In this document: one piece after another, positions 14,164-17,275 of the stretch
Layout: the number at the start of each line of letters is the position of its first letter
How positions within the stretch are numbered: position 1 is the stretch's first letter
Assembly (NCBI GenBank): GCA_964580155.1
Contig: CAZOJP010000042.1
Location: 1 to 17,275 of the forward strand
From: Intestinibacillus sp964580155
GTDB taxonomy: Bacteria; Bacillota; Clostridia; Oscillospirales; Butyricicoccaceae
Length of the DNA: 17,275 nt
Reading direction: 5' to 3'
Translations under genes and position numbers: made by a program
The notes under the pieces: model-generated
What the model was told of the DNA's origin: nothing
The model's database searches: none
The model's input: only the letters and a program-made list of their open reading frames with translations

Positions 14164-15675
14164 TTACTTGTTGATATTGCCGACGCTGGTTTCCTTGAGC
14201 GTAACATCATGTGCGCCGCCCTCTACAATCGAGGTCGCGGATACGAGCGTAATCTTCGCCTTTTTCTGCAGCTCCAAAATCGTGAGCGCGCCGCAGTTGC
14301 ACATGGTCGAGCGCACCTTGCTGAGCGTCAGATCCACGTTGTCCTTCAGCGGGCCGGCGTAGGGCACATAGGAGTCCACGCCTTCCTCAAAGGACAGCTT
14401 TTTGTCGCCGCCGAGGTCATAGCGCTGCCAGTTGCGCGCACGCGCCGAGCCTTCGCCCCAGTATTCCTTCATGAAGGTGCCGCCGACATTGACCTTGTTC
14501 GTCGGGGACTCGTCAAAGCGCGAGAAATAACGGCCCAGCATCAGGAAGTCCGAGCCCATTGCGAGTGCAAGGGTGACATGATAGTCGTGCACAATGCCGC
14601 CGTCCGAGCAGATCGGGATATAGACACCGGTCTCCATGAAATACTCGTCGCGTGCCTTGCACACCTCAATCAGTGCGGTTGCCTGTCCGCGGCCAATGCC
14701 CTTCTGCTCACGGGTGATGCAAATCGAGCCGCCGCCGATTCCGACCTTGATAAAGTCCGCGCCGCTCTCCGCCAGGAAGCGGAAGCCGTCGCGGTCTACA
14801 ACGTTGCCCGCGCCGACCTTGACCGTCTCGCCGTAATGCGCGCGGATCCACTCAATCGTAATCTTCTGCCACTCGGAAAAGCCCTCGGAGGAGTCGATGC
14901 ACAGCACGTCTGCACCGGCCTCAACAAGTGCGGGCACACGCTCGGCATAGTCGCGCGTATTGATGCCCGCGCCGACCACATAGCTCTTGTTTTTGTCGAG
15001 CAGCTCCTGCGTATTCGCCTTGTGCGTGTCATAATCCTTGCGGAACACCATATAGACAAGCCGCTGCTGCGCGTCGACAAGCGGCAGCGCATTGAGCTTG
15101 TGATCCCAGATGATGTCGTTTGCGGTTTTGAGACTCGTATCCGCCGGCGCGGTGATGAGCTTGTCAAACGGCGTCATCAACTCCGCAACCGTGGTGCTGC
15201 GATCCATACGGGATACGCGATAGTCGCGGCTTGTGATGAGACCGAGCAGCTTGCCGTTCGCCGTACCGTCCTCCGTGACCGCCATCGTCGAGTGTCCGGT
15301 CTGCTCCTTGAGCTCGAGGATGTCGGCAAGCGTCTGATCCGGCTTCACGTTGGAGTCCGAGATGATGAAGCCCGCCTTGTAGCTCTTGACGCGCGCAACC
15401 ATTGCCGCTTCGCTCTCAATGGACTGTGAACCAAAGATAAAGGAGATACCGCCCTCCTTGGCGAGTGCGATTGCCATTTTGTCGTCGGAAACCGACTGCA
15501 TAATCGCAGAAACCAACGGAATATTGGCATAAAGCGCAGACTCCTCACCCTTCTTGTACTTTACAATCGGGGTGCGCAGGCTGACATTCGCAGGGACACA
15601 GTCTGCGGAAGAATAGCCGGGCACCAGCAGATATTCGCTGAAGGTACGGGACGGTTCTTCAAAATAAAATGCCAT
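14164..15675 (-). CDS. guaB: IMP dehydrogenase (Tritrichomonas-like type)
   Basis: This 503-residue enzyme oxidises IMP to XMP with NAD+, the committed step of GMP synthesis. The catalytic barrel is interrupted at about 110-220 by a pair of CBS domains. The active-site loop GIGGGSICITREQKG puts the nucleophilic cysteine at C319, and the mobile flap ARNWQRYDLGG gives R418 and Y419. DGGIVHDYH (358-366) and SYVPYAGPLKDNV (435-447) are phosphate- and flap-region hallmarks. The GGGS and ITREQ loop differs from the common bacterial GPGS and TTR form. Numbering, length and loop match, from memory, the protozoal T. foetus enzyme. The ATG at 15675 with AAGGAG nine bases upstream was chosen; the frame is open to an ATG at 15741 that lacks a ribosome binding site. 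It is a single-gene unit with a strong promoter and a terminator. Confidence 0.97.
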   Translation of the reverse strand: MAFYFEEPSRTFSEYLLVPGYSSADCVPANVSLRTPIVKYKKGEESALYANIPLVSAIMQSVSDDKMAIALAKEGGISFIFGSQSIESEAAMVARVKSYKAGFIISDSNVKPDQTLADILELKEQTGHSTMAVTEDGTANGKLLGLITSRDYRVSRMDRSTTVAELMTPFDKLITAPADTSLKTANDIIWDHKLNALPLVDAQQRLVYMVFRKDYDTHKANTQELLDKNKSYVVGAGINTRDYAERVPALVEAGADVLCIDSSEGFSEWQKITIEWIRAHYGETVKVGAGNVVDRDGFRFLAESGADFIKVGIGGGSICITREQKGIGRGQATALIEVCKARDEYFMETGVYIPICSDGGIVHDYHVTLALAMGSDFLMLGRYFSRFDESPTNKVNVGGTFMKEYWGEGSARARNWQRYDLGGDKKLSFEEGVDSYVPYAGPLKDNVDLTLSKVRSTMCNCGALTILELQKKAKITLVSATSIVEGGAHDVTLKETSVGNINK

Positions 15676-15758
15676 TTCGTTCGACTCCTTTTCCACCTGC
15701 TGCATGTCGCTTCGGTGACATACAGTTACTTTTTCCATCATATTTGTATATTAGAAAT

Positions 15759-15787
15759 ATTATAATGCTTTTAAACCCCAATGTAAA
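15759..15787 (-). promoter_or_regulatory. Promoter of guaB
   Basis: On the minus strand, TTTACA (15782-15787) is exactly 17 bases from a perfect TATAAT (15759-15764). It gives an untranslated leader of about 75 bases, containing only a weak hairpin (TGTCA/GCGACA); no purine riboswitch is visible. Confidence 0.85.
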
Positions 15788-15877
15788 CCGCTGTTGTGAC
15801 AGAAATTGCGAATGTTTTCGTTTGCGTTCCTATGCAAGACGCGCAAAAGGCAATTTGTTACAAAAAATAGTCAAAAA

Positions 15878-16984
15878 TCAAGGGGTGCTCTGCCGTTCAC
15901 GCTTTCGCTTGACAAAAACATGCAAATTGAACGCATTCCGGTATTTCTGCCCGGTCAGAAGCCAGCAAAACGGCTTGATGCTGGCCAGTATCAATGCGCA
16001 GGCAAGCGACACCAGCACAGTCAGTGCGTAAAATGCGAGCTGCGTCCAAATTGTTGCAAAATTCTGCTTCACGACAAACAGATGCAGGGTTGTGATGATT
16101 TTGACGTGCGCCAAATAGATGCAATACGAGGCGCCGGACAGTTGCCGCCATAAATCTGTGCGCGTTTTGCGTTCCGCGCACAAATTTTTTACAAGCAGGA
16201 AAACCGCTGCTGCAAGAATCACACAATACAGGCTGAGATAGCTTTTAAACTGTTCGGAATACACGTCGTTTCCGATGCTTGCATGCCGGGTGCCCGCCGC
16301 AATCAGCAGCACATCCAGCACAATCACAGTCATCAACGTGCGGTTTCTGCATCGTCGCTTTGCACGATCCAGCGCATACCCCAGAAAGAAATATCCCGCA
16401 TAGCCGCCATCCAGCCCCACATGATAGGTTTCATGGACTGAAAAGCAGGGGGCAACCGATGCCGGTACCAGCCGCTGCAGGGTGGGGAGGAGCACACAGC
16501 TCACGCCCCAAAGCAGCAAGAGATAATAAAGCTGCTCGGATGTCAAGGCCTCGGTCATTTTTTTTAAAAGCGGCGATAGCAGGTAAAGGGGGATCAGCGC
16601 ATAGATATACCAATAAGGGATGACAACCGGCTTGGAAAGCATGTAGAATATCGCGTATTTTGCGCTCTGCATGTCCTCAATTTTGACCATATACAGTACA
16701 TTTAAGATCGACCATAGTACAAAGGGCACCAAAATACGGGGCAAGCGATGCTTGGCCAAATAAGCGAGATCTGCGGTCTTGGGATCCGACAAAAGCAGCG
16801 CACCTGAAATCATAAAAAATATCGGCACCGCGGCTGTGCACAGCGATGTGAGCAGGTTGGAAAAGTGCCATACCGGCATCACCGCAAACTGTCTTAAGGA
16901 AGGCGCCGCAACGTGCAAATACACAACTGCCAGCATTGCAGACACACGCAGTATATCGATGTATGGTTTCTTGTTTGTTTGCAC
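15878..16984 (-). CDS. Acyltransferase-3 family membrane protein (OafA/YrhL-like)
   Basis: This is a 368-residue integral membrane protein with about ten hydrophobic segments. The N-terminus YIDILRVSAMLAVVYLHV carries the family's R-X10-H motif (R13 and H24), followed by PIFFMISGALLL (about 54-65) and a C-terminal ASYCIYLAHV. Such proteins O-acetylate or otherwise acylate surface polysaccharides, peptidoglycan or exported small molecules; the acceptor here is unknown. The start is a GTG at 16984 with GAGGAG eight bases before it. The gene is visibly less GC-rich than its neighbours and stands alone with about 240 bases of upstream DNA, which could indicate later acquisition, though AT-rich membrane-protein genes are common. 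No clear terminator separates it from guaB downstream. Confidence 0.9.
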   Translation of the reverse strand: MQTNKKPYIDILRVSAMLAVVYLHVAAPSLRQFAVMPVWHFSNLLTSLCTAAVPIFFMISGALLLSDPKTADLAYLAKHRLPRILVPFVLWSILNVLYMVKIEDMQSAKYAIFYMLSKPVVIPYWYIYALIPLYLLSPLLKKMTEALTSEQLYYLLLLWGVSCVLLPTLQRLVPASVAPCFSVHETYHVGLDGGYAGYFFLGYALDRAKRRCRNRTLMTVIVLDVLLIAAGTRHASIGNDVYSEQFKSYLSLYCVILAAAVFLLVKNLCAERKTRTDLWRQLSGASYCIYLAHVKIITTLHLFVVKQNFATIWTQLAFYALTVLVSLACALILASIKPFCWLLTGQKYRNAFNLHVFVKRKRERQSTP

Positions 16985-17000
16985 AGCAGCATCTCCTCTA

Positions 17001-17022
17001 TATACCGGAGTCTCTCCGATAT
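17001..17022. repeat. Inverted repeat just upstream of the acyltransferase gene
   Basis: CGGAG-TCT-CTCCG forms a perfect 5-bp core palindrome, extended on both sides by partially matching TATA/ATAT. It lies directly before the ribosome binding site of the acyltransferase gene. It could be a leader hairpin or a regulator site. The rest of the gap (17023-17220) shows no gene; a TAGAAT hexamer near 17096 on the minus strand may be a -10 without a good -35. Confidence 0.4.
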
Positions 17023-17220
17023 GCGTGAATCAATACGAATAAAATCGGTTTGTGCTTGCATCATTGTGGGTCGTGGCGTCGACGCTTTCTCTTATTCTAT
17101 CATGTATTGCAGTTTTCTTCCACACTGCGCATGCTCCGCCGTGCTCTTTTCCTATTGATATTTAAATCTACCTACGCTTTTGCGACAGTAATCCGCTGAG
17201 ATCGTATATTCCATTATAAT

Positions 17221-17256
17221 AAAAAAGACACCATCCAACCGGATAGTGTCTTTTGT
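17221..17256. terminator. Bidirectional intrinsic terminator at the right edge
   Basis: A 14-bp stem with one wobble pair (AAAAGACACCATCC against GGATAGTGTCTTTT) encloses a 4-base loop, AACC. Six T residues follow on the minus strand and four on the plus strand. It probably ends a gene lying to the right of the window on the minus strand and isolates the acyltransferase gene. Confidence 0.9.
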
Positions 17257-17275
17257 GTGCGCACTGTGTTATCTT

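Noticed and set aside
14209..15429. 406-residue plus-strand open frame opposite guaB
   Set aside because: Long antisense frames are expected in GC-rich genes. The minus strand is an unmistakable IMP dehydrogenase, and the plus-strand product looks like no family.
15676..15741. N-terminal extension of GuaB from the ATG at 15741
   Set aside because: No ribosome binding site precedes it, while AAGGAG precedes the ATG at 15675, which also gives the length expected for the family.
15676..15758. Purine riboswitch or PurR site in the guaB leader
   Set aside because: The leader is only about 75 bases, with no conserved purine aptamer core and no recognisable PurR box; only a weak hairpin is present.
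1..17275. Defence island, toxin-antitoxin, CRISPR or mobile element
   Set aside because: All coding space is taken by core metabolic and information genes; no repeat arrays, transposase, integrase or direct-repeat ends were seen on either strand.

Overview
The window looks like chromosomal core-genome DNA from a GC-rich member of the Clostridia, most likely in or near Oscillospiraceae/Butyricicoccaceae. The reasons are the Firmicute-style gene order dgt-dnaG-rpoD, strong AGGAGG-type ribosome binding sites, a LexA (DinR) box of the CGAAC-N4-GTTC kind, a B12-dependent class II ribonucleotide reductase (suggesting an anaerobe), a zinc-type L31, LuxS, and an energy-coupling-factor-type BioY. The family placement is inference. 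Fifteen protein genes are supported, and all but one (rpoD, cut by the left edge) are complete. I see no IS element, phage gene, CRISPR array, tRNA or rRNA.

Layout from left to right. (1) Positions 1-3676, minus strand: dgt (dGTPase), dnaG (primase) and rpoD (main sigma factor), a tightly packed replication/transcription operon. (2) Positions 3891-5823, minus: hflX (ribosome-associated GTPase) and a YigZ/IMPACT-family gene. (3) Positions 5938-7308, plus: dinB (Y-family DNA polymerase) with its own promoter, a LexA box at the expected transcription start, and a terminator. (4) Positions 7325-10486, minus: nrdJ, rpmE and luxS, each with its own promoter. (5) Positions 10537-11933, plus: mtnN (Pfs) and bioY. 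mtnN is divergent from luxS, and the two make consecutive enzymes of S-adenosylhomocysteine recycling and AI-2 formation. bioY carries a BirA-type operator. (6) Positions 11972-16984, minus: a MATE efflux protein, a HAD phosphatase, guaB (IMP dehydrogenase) and an acyltransferase-3 membrane protein.

Functional themes are nucleotide and DNA supply (dgt, nrdJ, guaB), replication and damage tolerance (dnaG, dinB), translation (hflX, rpmE), methyl-cycle/AI-2 (mtnN, luxS) and biotin uptake (bioY). The most useful observations are regulatory: a 13/14 match to the LexA box at dinB, a BirA operator plus near-consensus promoter built into the mtnN terminator region, and a partial NrdR box over the nrdJ -10. 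The guaB product also keeps the length and catalytic residue numbering of the Tritrichomonas foetus enzyme. I found no convincing undescribed multi-gene system; this is an ordinary core region with some interesting control sites.
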